64,000 nt of DNA. Origin: Moringa oleifera. Taxonomy: Eukaryota; Streptophyta; Magnoliopsida; Brassicales; Moringaceae. Each line of letters opens with the position of its first letter. Within the stretch, counting starts at the first letter, position 1. The DNA lies in the NCBI GenBank assembly GCA_021397835.1, contig JAJFZO010000562.1, positions 1-64,000 on the forward strand, read 5' to 3'. Shown in pieces: positions 34,080 to 45,846 of the stretch. Below the pieces are notes generated by a model. It ran no database searches. It was not told where the DNA came from and worked only from the letters and a program-made list of their open reading frames with translations. The position numbers and the translations under genes were made by a program.

Positions 34080-37000
34080 ATTAATTTTGTTATGTTAAAT
34101 TAAAGTTTTATGTTTATTATATAAAATATAATTTACATATTATTATATTAAATATATCGTATTTATTTTTAAAAATTTTTGTATCAAATTATTGTGTTTG
34201 TATTACAATTTCATGAATGTTATAATTTGATATTTTTATGATTAGCAATTTATTAAGTGGGAGTAAAGCAAAATAAAAGTTGATAAGTTGGATAATTAAT
34301 TTATTTTATAATTTTATTAATAAATATATGACAAATAATAAATTTTTTAATATATTAAAAATAAAATTAAAAAATAACAAATAAGATGTATCACAGTTAA
34401 ATAATTTTGAGAGATTTGTTTTGTCAAAAAATAATTAACTTTAAATCAAAATCATTTATTTTAGTTTAATGAACATAATTTTACATGCAACAAACATGTA
34501 AAACTCTCTAAAAATTTTATTTTTTTTTGTTCAAAAAACCTTTATCTTCTTCTCTTATCTCAATCATCACATGTCACGTGTAGTTAAATTAACATCATCT
34601 TGTTACATGGGTGGCTCAAAATATTTTATCTTTTTTTTGTTAAAATTTTGTATTATATTAATTATACTTAAAAAAAATTCTAATTTTATTAATATTTTTT
34701 GAAAACCAAAAGTAGATTTTACTAAAAAATAATAATTATATTATGTTGTTTATATTATTTTAAGTTTTTAAAATTTTTGAATTATTTTTTTATTTTCTTT
34801 GGTTTTATAAATTTTTTCTATTTTCATTTTGTTTGGTTTTTAATATTTTTTGATGTTTTATTTTATTTTTTAAAAAACTATTTTTTATGAAAATTTTAGT
34901 TTTTTTTACTATTATCTTTTTTTATATGCATTGTCTTGATTTTGTTGAATTTTCTTTCACTCTTTTTTCTTATTTTTTTAGTTGTTTTGGGTTTTTTTAA
35001 AGAAATTCCCATATTTATTTTTTATTTTATTGAGTATTTTTGTTTTCTGGGACTTATTTTTTTAGTAACTTTATTCTTCTTAGTTTTTTTATTTTATATG
35101 ATTTTTAGTTTTTTATTTGCTTTTATTTGTAATCTTGTTTATAAATTTTTTATTTTTTAGTTTTTTTAAATTTTTGTCATTTTTGACTACTTTAATACAA
35201 AAGAAAGAAAAATATCATATCTCATCAAGTGGTTACATTTTTATTAGTTCATTTAGTTTTAGGTTTTATATTTATTTTGCATTAATATTATTTATAAATT
35301 TTTATGTTTAGTTTTTCATCTTCAAGTGTTCTTTTCTGATCAGTGTCTTGTTTATTTTGATTGATTAAGTTATATAATGAATTAAGTTATAATATACTTA
35401 TTTTTCTTAACAAAATTTAACTTTATTTGTAAAAAAATATTAATAAAATATGAAACATTATTTTTATATCATAATTAATATCAAAAGTATAAGATTATTT
35501 TTAACTTATTTATCAAATGTCCTAAGGAGATCTTCCTCCTACCCAAATATCTTTTAAAAAATAAGAATAAAAAAGATTCATAGAAAGACTTATTCATGTT
35601 AGTTTGTTGAATTAAAATAGAAAAAGATGAAAAAACAAAAATTATGACATATAAAAAAATGATAAAATAAAATAAAAGGAAATAAAAAAATTTAAAAACC
35701 AAATAAACTAAAAAATTTTAGAAAAATGAAGTTACCAAAAGAAAATAAGTGAGAGAAATTAAACATATGTACAAAAATAAAAATAAAAGAAACTTGAAGT
35801 AACTAAAAGAAATAAAAAATATAAAAAAATCTTAAAAAATAAAACTCTATATATATATATATATATATAAAGGCAACAATAAAGAAATAAAATTCTTTAC
35901 AAGGAAAAAAAATAGATTTTGTTGAAAAAAATAATAAAATATAAAATAAAATAAAATATAAAAAACAGATATCAAGAAAAATTATAAAAAAAAAGCATAA
36001 AAAAATAAAACATAGGAAATGTAACAAGATCCAAAAAAATTCAAAAAATAATGAGAATAATTGAAAAAAAACACAAAAGATTAGAAATTTTTAAAAAATA
36101 AAAGATGAAAAAATAATGTAAAATAATTTAGAACAATTCAAGAATCATAAAATATTTGACAGAAAAGATTTTAAAACACAATTTAGATTTGCATTGATCT
36201 TTTAAAGAAAATTGTAATAAAACAAAATAAATCAAAAAGTAATTAAAAATACAATAAAAATATTAAAAGTTTCAAAATAATAAAATAAAAGTATGTAAAA
36301 AATAAAATCAAATTCAAAAAATAAAATAAAAAATCACAAAAATAAAAAGATCAAATATACTAATAAAATTGTTATCATGTGGCTATAATATTTGTTAATT
36401 TACTGAATTATAGTAATCAAAGAAAAATTCAAAAAAATAAAAAATGCGAAAACTTTGAAAAATAAAAGAAAATAAAATAGAAGCAAATAAAAAATCTTGT
36501 AAAATAAAATAAACTAAAAAATAAACAAAAATAATTTGATTAAAAGAAAATAAGTGAAAGAAACTAAAAATACAAAACAAAATAAAAAATTATATTTGCA
36601 AGAAAAAAATTAAAAAATTCAAAATAATTAGAAGAAAATAGGAAAAAAAGAAGTAAAAGAAAATCCAAAAAATCAATAACAATAAATGTAAAAAAAGACA
36701 ATAATAAAAAAATAATACTCATTATAAAGAAAAAATAAATTTCAAAATAATTTTAAAAAAGGGTAAAAATTTAAAATTATATTTGCATTGATTTCTAAAG
36801 AGAAATGTAATAAAAATATACTAAATCAAATAGTAAAAAATAAAAATATAATAAAAAATCTAAAATAAATAAATACAAGTATAAATAATTAAAATAAAAT
36901 TTACAACTCAAATGAATAAAAAATAAAAAGTTAAAAAAGTTAAAAATTAAATAAATTGACAAAATTACGGTCAGTTGGTGTGGTTTAAAATTTATTCTTT

Positions 37001-37860
37001 TGTTGAACGAAAATAGTCAAAGATGGCAAAAAAATATAAATTATAAAAAATATCTATAAAATGAAATAAAATTATAAAAGTATCTATTTTCTTGCTTTGC
37101 AAAAAATTTAATTTTTTTATGATTGTCTTTTTTTTCCATATATATTGATTTGATTTTATTGAATATTTTTACTCATTTTTTATTTTTTAGTTACTTTAGG
37201 TTTTTTTTTAAAATTTTCTTTCATATTTACTTTTTTTGTTGAGTATTTTTATTTTTTAGCACATATTTTTTTAGTAACTTTATTTTTCTCAGTTTTCAAA
37301 TTTATTAAATTGTTTTAGGTTTTGTTTTTTTATCTTTTAACTTTGTTTATAAATTTTTTTAATAGAATTTTAATTTCTTTAAATTTTTATCATCTTTGAA
37401 AACTTTAATACAATAGAATAAAAAATATTAGACTTATAAAGTAGTTGCAATTTTATTACTTTATTTGATTTTTAGTTTCTTGTTATTTTTTATTTATCTA
37501 ATTTTTAAATTTTATTTTATTTTTTATATACTTTTATTTATTTATTTATTTTACATACATTTTATATTTGTTGTATTTATGTTTTTTTATTGTATTTTTA
37601 TTATATATTTTTAAAAGATCAATATAAAACAAATTTTTTTTTTATTCTTTAAAAAAATTTTATGATTCTTCAAATTTTCAAATTATAAATGATTTATGTT
37701 ATTTTTTAATTTTTAATACTTAAATTTTTTATTTTCTTTAATATTTTAAATAATATTTTCATTTTAATTATTTTTTAAAAATTTGTATAAATATATATTT
37801 TTAAATTTATTATTTTATTTTATTGTTTGCTATTTTTTCAACAGAAGCATTTATGAATAT
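34080..37860. repeat. AT-rich repeat block with opposed arms
   Basis: T-rich from about 34,650 to 35,400, A-rich from 35,500 to 37,060, T-rich again from 37,080 to 37,850. The T-rich arms contain the reverse complement of landmarks in the A-rich blocks (for example CATCAAGTGGTTACATTTTT near 35,223 against AATTACAACCACTTG at 26.5 kb). Same family as 601-1,879 and 25,151-28,370. No genes; long frames are compositional. Confidence 0.75.
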
Positions 37861-37879
37861 GAATTTTTCTTTACCTATT

Positions 37880-38364
37880 TTTATTTGAATGGGGAGCGAT
37901 GAACATGTTTCTTGCATGTTTCAAAAGATGACCGTTGTACAGTCATTTAAACAGAAAAGTTCACACCTCCTTAAACAGAAAAGTTCACAACTCCTGCACT
38001 CTCCTTCCTCCTCTGCTTCTCTCTTTTGCCCCCCTTCTCTCTCAATCTCCTCTTCCTTGAGAAAGCAGAAAGAAAGAGAGAAACAAGAAAGATCTCAAGC
38101 TGAACTGTGCGAAAATCCGGGCATGGCACAAAGATATGCTTTTCGAAAGAAAAATATCTTTCCTCAACTGGGGAGTTTGGATCCTGGCTCAGAAAGAAAA
38201 GCTAGAGGAAATGTTGAATTTGCATTGGAGAAGCAAAGAAATAGGGCAAGCTAAGTATACTTCGACGGTTCCAATTTCCCATAGAATCTCTGAGGCTTTC
38301 CTAGCCACTGTAGTTTTCTTTTTTCAACTTTTTTGTCTGAAAATAGGTTTAGGTTTGATTTGCT
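37880..38364 (+). promoter_or_regulatory. CT-rich leader-like region upstream of composite array
   Basis: Runs from AT-rich repeat into a pyrimidine-rich stretch (CTCTCCTTCCTCCTCTGC, TCTCTCAATCTCC) that looks like a plant 5' leader, followed by a purine-rich patch. Open frames of 121 and 89 codons overlap here but show no family resemblance and run into the 233-bp repeats. Inference: may be the leader of a captured gene or a promoter for transcripts through the array. I cannot place a TATA box with confidence. Confidence 0.35.
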
Positions 38365-39063
38365 TCACCTACAAGAATTTCCACCAATTCTTCTTCGTTC
38401 CTTGACCTCCTTGCTCAGTCAAGCTTCCTAGTTCTTGGCACTGGGAAGAGTCTCTGTAACCTACAGGGTAAGGAGCAATAGACGGAATTCACCCTAGAAT
38501 CGTTGGGCTCATTAGACGTAGACGGAATTAGTCTGGTATGGCTGAGCGGCTATTCTATTGGGAAATTTGATTTGCATTTTCTGCAATTCCATTTTTATCA
38601 CCTACAAGAATTTCCACCAATTCTTCTTCGTTCCTTGACTTCTTTGCTCAGTCAAGCTTCCTAGTTCTTGGCACTGGGAAGAGTCTCTGTAACCTATAGG
38701 GTAAGGAGCAATAGACGGAATTCACCCTAGAATCGTTGGGCTCATTAGACGTAGACGGAATTAGTCTGGCATGGCTGAACGGCTATTCTATTGGGAAATT
38801 TGATTTGCATTTTCTGCAATTCCATTTTTATCACCTACAACAATTTCCACCAATTCTTCTTCGTTCCTTGACTTCTTTGCTCAGTCAAGCTCCTAGTTCT
38901 TGGCACTGGGAAGAGTCTCTGTAACCTGTAAGGTAAGGAGCAATAGACGGAATTCACCCTAGAATCATTGGGCTCGTTAGACGTAGACGGAATTAGTCTG
39001 GTGTGGCTGAGCGGCTATTCTATTGGGAAATTTGATTCGCATTTTCTGCAATTCCATTTTTAT
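38365..39063 (+). repeat. Three tandem copies of a 233-bp repeat
   Basis: Copies start at 38,365, 38,598 and 38,831, each with TCACCTACAA(G/C)AATTTCC, and are about 97% identical. Each includes a smaller internal echo (AGACGGAATTCACCC and AGACGTAGACGGAATTAG). The last ~35 bases of each copy (AAATTTGATTTGCATTTTC) are the left edge of the composite array unit, so the tandem event took in the array boundary. 233 is not a multiple of three, so no frame is conserved. Confidence 0.92.
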
Positions 39064-39149
39064 AATTAAAGTAATTTGAATTTTTTTCTTTATTTTTGAA
39101 CTTTCTTAAGAAGTAGATAGAGGTGTTGTGTGTTTATCATTTTTGGCAG

Positions 39150-39271
39150 CTTTCAGGTTTACTCCTGTCTTTCCTCTTGAACCTCATCCACTGGCCAATG
39201 AGAAAGTTGATGTGCGCAAACTATAGAGGCTCACCCCATCCTGGATTAAAGCACTGGAGGTTTGGATTCAG
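39150..39271 (+). other. Unidentified exon-like block at the start of each unit
   Basis: TTTTGGCAG acceptor and CAG|GTATGA donor. Equivalent blocks lie at 46,284-46,404 (donor mutated to AT) and 51,596-51,710. One frame gives FTPVFPLEPHPLANEKVD, then VRKL and a stop; another frame is open in unit A. I do not recognise the source gene. Confidence 0.35.
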
Positions 39272-40334
39272 GTATGATTCATTGCTGACTAGTCAATGTT
39301 AATGTACTATTTTATTCTGTTAGCTTCTTAAAATTTTTTTATTTGCTGTGATTTAGTTGGAAGGTTCTGGGAATTGGCCAATGGATGATTTGGCGATTCT
39401 GTATATCTGGCTTGTTTGTGTTACTTGTTTGGAGTTTAAGCTCTTTAGCCTAAAGCATAGAAAATATGAAATTCGTTGTGCTAGGATTTTCTGTCACATT
39501 TGTATTGCTATTTGTCACACATGCAGAATCTACTTCATTGTGGTTTCTCAGGCATGTTCTGTGGACCTACTTTAGTATCAAGTTACACTTTCTAGTCTGA
39601 GCTTTAAGAAATAGCTTGGGATTTTACTTCCATTTTGTGATACTTCAAAATGCATGATATAATTCAATGAATGTCCATTGTTTGAGACTGCCACTTTATG
39701 AATGACCTGGAAATATATTTGTGTACCTATCTGGCTTTTATTTCTTATATTTGATGATGTCAAGCCAGAGTGCTTCTGTTAGTCATTAGAACTGCATTTT
39801 ATTTTGTGTCCTCTAAAGTAATAAAAGTCAACAAAATTAATTACTATTTTTTCTTACTCTAATATTGTACAGAATTAATCTTGTTGGTAGTGCCAATCAC
39901 TAGCCTTTATATTGTGGTATCACTAACTGTCAAACATGAAAAAAATTATGCTTAATGTCCAGTGATAATAGTTTTCTTCAATGAGGTTCTCTCTAGAGGC
40001 AACAACTCAAGTAAGCTCATTCTTTTAATGTGTTTCTGCTGCTAGGCCAAAACTTTAATAATCATCAAACTTACGATTCTACCATAGTGGATTTTGTGCA
40101 GAAGTCTTTGGTGATCTTAAAACAATTGGTTTTTGGTTGATCTGAAGGCTGTTAATGGGTTTGGTATCTAGGCTGTTTACTGAAGGTGCATTATTGTCCC
40201 GATAACTGCCTGCTATCTTGGGAGGATTGTTCTCATTGTTAATATGAAGTGTCACATTTTGGGAAGACTTCTAGATAGGCTAATTGAATTTCAAGACATT
40301 CTGTCCTATCTGTTGATCTAAACCTTTGTTGTGG

Positions 40335-40771
40335 GCTTCACAAAGCACATTGAGGGATCTACTTCTGCAGTGCTGTATTAATGATGCTTCTGACGTTCAA
40401 CAAAGTGCTCTTGCACTTCTTGGGGACTTTGCAATAGTGAGTGAAAATCACATTCTTTGCGAGAAACTTTATTTTATAAATATTCACACATTCTTACCAC
40501 TGAATATATACATGTATGTTATATAATGATAAATTTTCTTTAACAATCAGGTCTGTCAAGTATATTTACATCCTCGCCTATCTGAATTCCTTGATGTTGT
40601 AGGCAAACAGTTGGTAAGAGGACTCTCTTTCATCTTTGAAACCCAATTTATGTTTCTACACACAGTTTTTAGTTTGGTACTTTTTACATAACACTTGATG
40701 TGCAAGATGCCACTTAGGTAGAGGAATCCATTTCTATTGCCAATAATGTATGTTCGGAATTAGCAGTCAAG
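40335..40771 (+). pseudogene. Transportin-1 fragment, unit A
   Basis: Three exons: 40,335-40,436 ([18 protein letters not shown], then [10 protein letters not shown]), 40,551-40,613 (VYLHPRLSEFLDVVGKQL) and 40,717-40,771 (ESISIANNVCSELAVK). They match consecutive HEAT-repeat helices in the C-terminal third of plant transportin/importin beta-2, which imports RNA-binding cargo into the nucleus. The acceptor of the first exon is GG rather than AG, and the third exon lacks the residues between NNAC and GEL. Introns are retained, so this was copied from genomic DNA. No other transportin exons are present; the fragment cannot make a working receptor. Confidence 0.85.
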
Positions 40772-42252
40772 GTTGGTTTATTCTATTATGCAGACTCTCT
40801 TATACACTAACTAGCATGCAGGTTTTATGTAAACAATTTTTTTGAGGAGCACTACTTTGAGAACAGTGGTGCAAATTTGTATATGCCATTTAGGAATTTG
40901 GTTGATCTCAACTGGTAAGTTTTCAAGTGTATTGCAACTGATACCCTTGGCCTTTAATTAACTCTCCTAAGTTAAATTTTTGAATTGTTTTATACAACAA
41001 AGACCAATTGTAACATGATTAGATATTTTTGTACTCGTAACCTTTCCTTGTTCTTTCTTTTTCTTTTTTTTTTTCTAAAACTTCCTTCACACTCTTGGAA
41101 GGAAAATGTATTGTACCACTCATAGATGTTCTGTAAGGATTTACGTGTTTGTACCTTCTTAGTGATTTTTGCTTATTTTTTCATTTTTGTTAATTTGTAG
41201 AGCCTGATGTTGATAAAGAAGTGAAGCAGAAGCTTGATATTGAAATAGTAAAATTTAAGGTATGAATATTTTTCTAGTTTCCTACTGATTTTTCTCTTCT
41301 CTCACTAGTGCCAGTACACATGGCCTAAAAGGTTTAAGTCATTTCATAATTTTTGAAGGAGCTAAGTGGTTGTTTAATTGTAATGTTATGAAACTAGGTA
41401 AAGATGTTTTTCGGTTTTTGCATACGATCCTGTGCACTCAAAGTTACTTTAATTTTATTCTTTCCACGAAAGTTGACGAGGTCTTACGAATACTACCATG
41501 GTATATTCATGACTTTACATTCATTTTCTTTTAGTATTAGGCCTCCCGTTGTTTGTTTGATGAATTCATTCTCATTCGTCAAGCAATCTTTCTTGTGATT
41601 GAGGCCTTTCAATTTAGGCATTCCATTGCTTGTTCCTTACAAAGATTTATCACGAAGATCAGCAAATTACACTTAGTAAGTGTTGTCTAATTGTGTTTGT
41701 AGATCTTATTTGAATAGACCTCACTTTTTAGAACATGTGACACCTACTCATCTTGTAGTCCCAATGTCACCAAGAAGGTTAGTGCTTTAATATTTTGAAT
41801 TGACTTTTTTATTTGTCAATACTAGAATAAAAAAAGAAATGGAGTTAGCCATCATTTGTAAATGTTTTTTGACTGATGGAAGACGTTTTCATTGGTTAAG
41901 CATCTTCTTAGAGCCACAACTATTGATTTTATGTACAAGTGATAGTTCCACAGAGCCCAAAAATGGATAGTCATCAACCAAAACAAGGCCTGCTTGATTC
42001 TTTTGGGTCAACCAAAACAAGACAATTTTCTCCTTTTTGTTTTCAACCTATAATCTGCTTATTTCCTAGTCCTATTTGTTTATGTATGTAATTGCATATA
42101 CATTTCCTGATGAAGTATTTTTAGCAAACAATTAACTTAATGTGAAATCATATTAGCCTTGTGTTACATGATTATCAATGTGAAATAATGTGGACTATGT
42201 TGTCTGTTCAATTCTAGTAAATTTAGTATCTGATTGTGCCTTTTCCATCCAG

Positions 42253-42478
42253 GTGTGATCGTATACTATGGTACAGGAGAGGCTTGAATCAACTGTCTTA
42301 TATTTGTGGGAAAACAAAGCTCTTAGATCACAGGCCTATTTACAGCATTTTTCTGACAAAGATAGAATCTATAAACCATATACAAATCAAGAAAAGCATG
42401 AGTTGTTCAAGTTTTATGATTGCAGTTGAAGAATTATTGCCACATTCACATGGATACACCGAACTCAATTTCTTTTGA
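42253..42478 (+). pseudogene. Type I inositol polyphosphate 5-phosphatase, terminal exon, unit A
   Basis: After a CATCCAG acceptor it reads CDRILWYRRGLNQLSY, SDHRP-type motif (here LLDHRPIYSIFL), IKKSMSCSS, then EELLPHSHGYTELNFF and a stop. This is the last exon of plant type I inositol polyphosphate 5-phosphatases, enzymes that remove the 5-phosphate from soluble inositol phosphates and related lipids. The DHRP motif belongs to the catalytic domain. The exon is fully open, but the rest of the enzyme is absent, so no activity is possible. This is the best preserved of all exons in the array. Confidence 0.87.
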
Positions 42479-42639
42479 GGTATGCACTCCTTCAAAATTC
42501 ACGCTTGCTTGTGCACTCCATAAAAGTAATAGAAGTGGATTATATGCTTTAGATTTCTGTTAAAATAACTTTATTGAAGAAATGGAAGATTCTCTGTGTT
42601 CTTAAGTGGCATAGCCTTGTCATTTACTGCATCACAAAT

Positions 42640-43545
42640 GCAAATTTTTGGTGATGTTGACAATGTACCTTGTAAAATACAAAACAATGTGAAGATTCAG
42701 CTAGCCATGGAGTTTCTTCAACTCTGCCTTCTTGCCTCGATTATTCAGGTGATCTTTTTTCATATCTCAATTGATCATAATTTGTTTGACTTAGAGACAA
42801 GAAAACTGAAAAAGCTGCATTCATGAACACAAAAGCAGATGTTATTGTTGGATACTTAGTTGTGAAGGTAAAAATGGGTCTCATGTTAATTTCTCATGGG
42901 AAAAAATAGAAAGCTTAACTTCTTTCTCAATAAAAACTACATGGTCTAGGTGAATGCAACCACTACACAGAAAATAGAATCTCTACTTAGTACATTCCTT
43001 TAAGAGCCATGTTTATTACATGTCTTGATTCCTTTGAAAAGTTTATGGGCTATGAAGATAACTTGTCCTTATTGTTATTGACTTCTTGGTCCCCCATTTG
43101 CAGACTCCAATAAAGCTCCATGTTTATGGTAATGGAGACATTGTGTTGCATGTAATCCAAAAGAAGGTTTGTCCTTCATATTCTTCACTTGTGTTACTTC
43201 GTCCATTGTTGTTCTCGTGTAATACCTTTTTCGCAACCCAACTAGTAAAGATGTTTGCTTTGTGGATAACTTCTAACTCCACAACCCTGTGACTTACTTC
43301 TAGTCCCGACCATGTGCAGCCATTTTAACAAGGCAACAGTGGCTAGTAAATTTCTAGAGAATTGTTATGCAATTGATGTAGAAGCCTTTATGGTTGGTTT
43401 AATCATATTATCTAACAGAACTTGCAGTATATGGAGGCATTCAACGATAAAAGCAGCAAAAATGTTTAATCAAAAAGAGATGAGAGAATCGAGGATGATC
43501 ATACGTGGGCTCATGCTTCACGACTAAATGTCACATTGGTAGGTC
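42640..43545 (+). other. Unidentified exon-like blocks of the array (unit A, first pass)
   Basis: Blocks conserved in all passes: 42,640-42,748 (MQIFGDVDNVPCK, then IQLAMEFLQLCL; repeats at 44,667 and 50,197), about 42,792-42,867 (FMNTKADVIVGYLVVK), 43,104-43,166 (TPIKLHVYGNGDIVLHV; repeats at 45,121-45,183 and 50,660-50,724) and about 43,428-43,540 (YMEAFNDKSSKN, then DDHTWAHASRLN; repeats near 45,453 and 50,758). Splice-like borders (TTTGCAG, AAG|GTTTG) suggest real exon ancestry. I could not name the source gene or genes. Confidence 0.4.
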
Positions 43546-43635
43546 TTGTTGCTTAATAATGATGTACATATATTTTTGTTTGCCATTGTGATTTATGCAA
43601 ACAAAGTAAGCAATTTGTTCATAATGGAGTGGGTT

Positions 43636-45640
43636 TAGGGAATTAAGGTATGAACATATTCTAGTTTCTTGCTAACTTTTTCTTCTACAACCAGCACCAG
43701 CACACATGAACTATGAGGTGTAAGTTATCTCATAATTTTTGAAGCAACTAAGGGGCTGTTTAGTTATGATGTTGTGGAACTAGGTGAAGATGTTTTTTGG
43801 TTTTTGGATACAATCATGTGTACTCATAGTTCCTCTAATTTTATTCTTTTTATGAAAGTTTACGAGATCTTAGGATGCTACTATGGCATATTCATAACTT
43901 TACATTCATTTTCTTTTAGTATTAGGTCTCTCGTTGTTTGTTTGTTGAATTCATTCTTATTCCTCAAGCAATGTTTCTTGTGATTGAGGCCTTTCGATTT
44001 AGGCCTTTTGTTATTTGTTCCTTACCAAGATTTATCATGGAGACCAGCAAAACTTGGTAAGTGTTGTCTAAATGTGTCTATTTATTGTATTCGTAGATCT
44101 TATTTGAAAACACCTCACTTTTTAGAACCTATAACAGCTACTCATCTTGCAGTCTCAACGTTACCAAGAAGGTTAGTGTTTTCATATTTTCAATTGTCTT
44201 TTTTATGCACTCTTTAACTAGAATAAAAAAAAAAAAAGAGTTGCCCATCATTTGTAAATGTTTTTAGCTGATGGAAGACTTCTTCACTAGTTATGCATCT
44301 TCTTGGAGTCACAACCATTGATTTTGTATAGAAATGATAATTCTGCGGAATTAAGAAATGGATAGTCACCAACCAAAACAAGGCCTACTTGATTCTTTTG
44401 GGTCAACCAAAACAAGGCAATCTTCTCCCTTTTGTTTTCAACCTATAATCTACCTGTTTCCTAGTCCTCTTTGTTTATGCATGTAATTGCATATACATTT
44501 CCTGATGCAGGTTTTTCAGTAAACTGTTGATTTAATGTGAAATCATATTAGCCTTATATTACATGATTGTCAACATGTAAAATAATGTGGACAATATTGT
44601 CAATTCAATTCTGGTAAAGTTAGTGTCTAATTGTTCGCTTTCCATCCTGGTGTGATCCTATTCAAAAGCAAATTTTTGGTAATGTTGACAGTGTACCTTG
44701 TAAAACACAAAACCATGTGAAGATTCAGCTGGCCATGGAGTTTTTTCAAATCTGCCTTCCTGCCTTGGTTATTCAAATGACTTGTTTTCATATTTCAATT
44801 GATCCTAATTTGTTTGACTTAGGGGCAAGAAAACTAAAAGGCTGCATTCATGAACACAAAGATGTTGTTATTGGATACTTAGCAGTGAAGCCAAATTCAT
44901 GTTAGTTTCTCATAGGACAAAACAGAAAGCCTAACTTCTTTCTTCATAAAAACTATATGGTTTAAGTAAATGCAACTGCCATTCAAAAAATGGAATCTCT
45001 ACTTAGTACATTCCCTTAAGAGCCATGTTGTATTACATGTCTTGATTCCTGTTAAAATTTTGTGGGCTACGAAGATTACTTTTCCTTATTGTTATCTACT
45101 ACTTTGTCCCCCATTTGTAGACTCCAAAGAAGCTCCATGTCTATGGTGGTAGAGACATTCTATTGCGTGCAATCCAAGAGAAGGTTTGTCCTTCATATAT
45201 TTCACTTGTCTCACTTTGTCCATTATTGTTCTCATGTAAAACCTTTTCGTCAACCCAACTAGTACAGATGTTTGCTTTATAGATACCTTCTGACTCTATA
45301 ACTCTGTGACTTACTTACTTCCACTCCAGACTATGTGCAGTCTCCTCTCTAACAAGGTAACAATCGTTAGTAAATTTCTAGGGAATTGTTATGCAACTGA
45401 TGTAGAAGCCTTTACGATTGGTTTGATCATATTATCCAACCGAACTTGTGGTATATGGAGGCATTCAGTGATGAAAACAGTAAAAATATTTTGTTAAAAA
45501 AAGATGATAGAATTGAGGATGATCATATGTAAGCTCAAGCTTGATGACTAAATATCACATTAGTAGGTCTTGTTGCTTGATAATAATCTACATATATTTG
45601 TGTCTGCCATTGTGATTTATGCAAATGGAGTAAGCAAGTT
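43636..45640 (+). repeat. Second pass of the 41.25-43.56 kb segment inside unit A
   Basis: Starts with the equivalent of 41,250 (AAGGTATGAA, then TTTTTGAAGCAACTAAGGGG) offset by about 2,385 bases and runs through the unidentified blocks. The 5-phosphatase exon is deleted here: GTGTGATCCTATTC at about 44,652 passes directly into the next block. Confidence 0.75.
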
Positions 45641-45719
45641 AATCTCATCTTGTAATGCTTTGCTATAACTAATCCTTAGTTATTTTGTTCTTCATCACTG
45701 TCTGTTCTTATGTTTGAAG

Positions 45720-45846
45720 TCATTTTTTGTTAGTTCAAAACCAATGGCGGCCCTTTCATTACCAAAATTACCTAATGGTACTGGGAATTTGGTCCTAGCA
45801 ATTGGGGCCTAGGATGACAACATTTAACTTGGAGAGAATTGGAAAG
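45720..45846 (+). pseudogene. Elongator subunit 2 (ELP2) exon, unit A
   Basis: Reads SFFVSSKPMAALSLPKLP, then GTGNLVLAIGA, and ends at AAG|GTATT. It matches a WD40 segment of plant ELP2 (VGSKPM-ALSLAELPG, LVLAMGGLDNKI), a scaffold of the Elongator complex. Two stops fall in the last part and the expected HLYCGER stretch is shortened. A single exon without neighbours from the same gene. Confidence 0.75.

Noticed and set aside
34936..35311. Plus-strand hydrophobic frames
   Set aside because: Reverse-orientation version of the same AT-rich repeat; compositional only.
38171..38203. GAGTTTGGATCCTGGCTCAG resembles the start of small-subunit rRNA (plastid or mitochondrial)
   Set aside because: Similarity covers only about 30 bases with indels and does not continue into the next conserved rRNA segment; likely chance.
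37889..38405. Overlapping 121- and 89-codon frames ahead of the 233-bp repeats
   Set aside because: CT-rich and purine-rich low-complexity leader sequence; no family resemblance and no conserved frame in the repeats.
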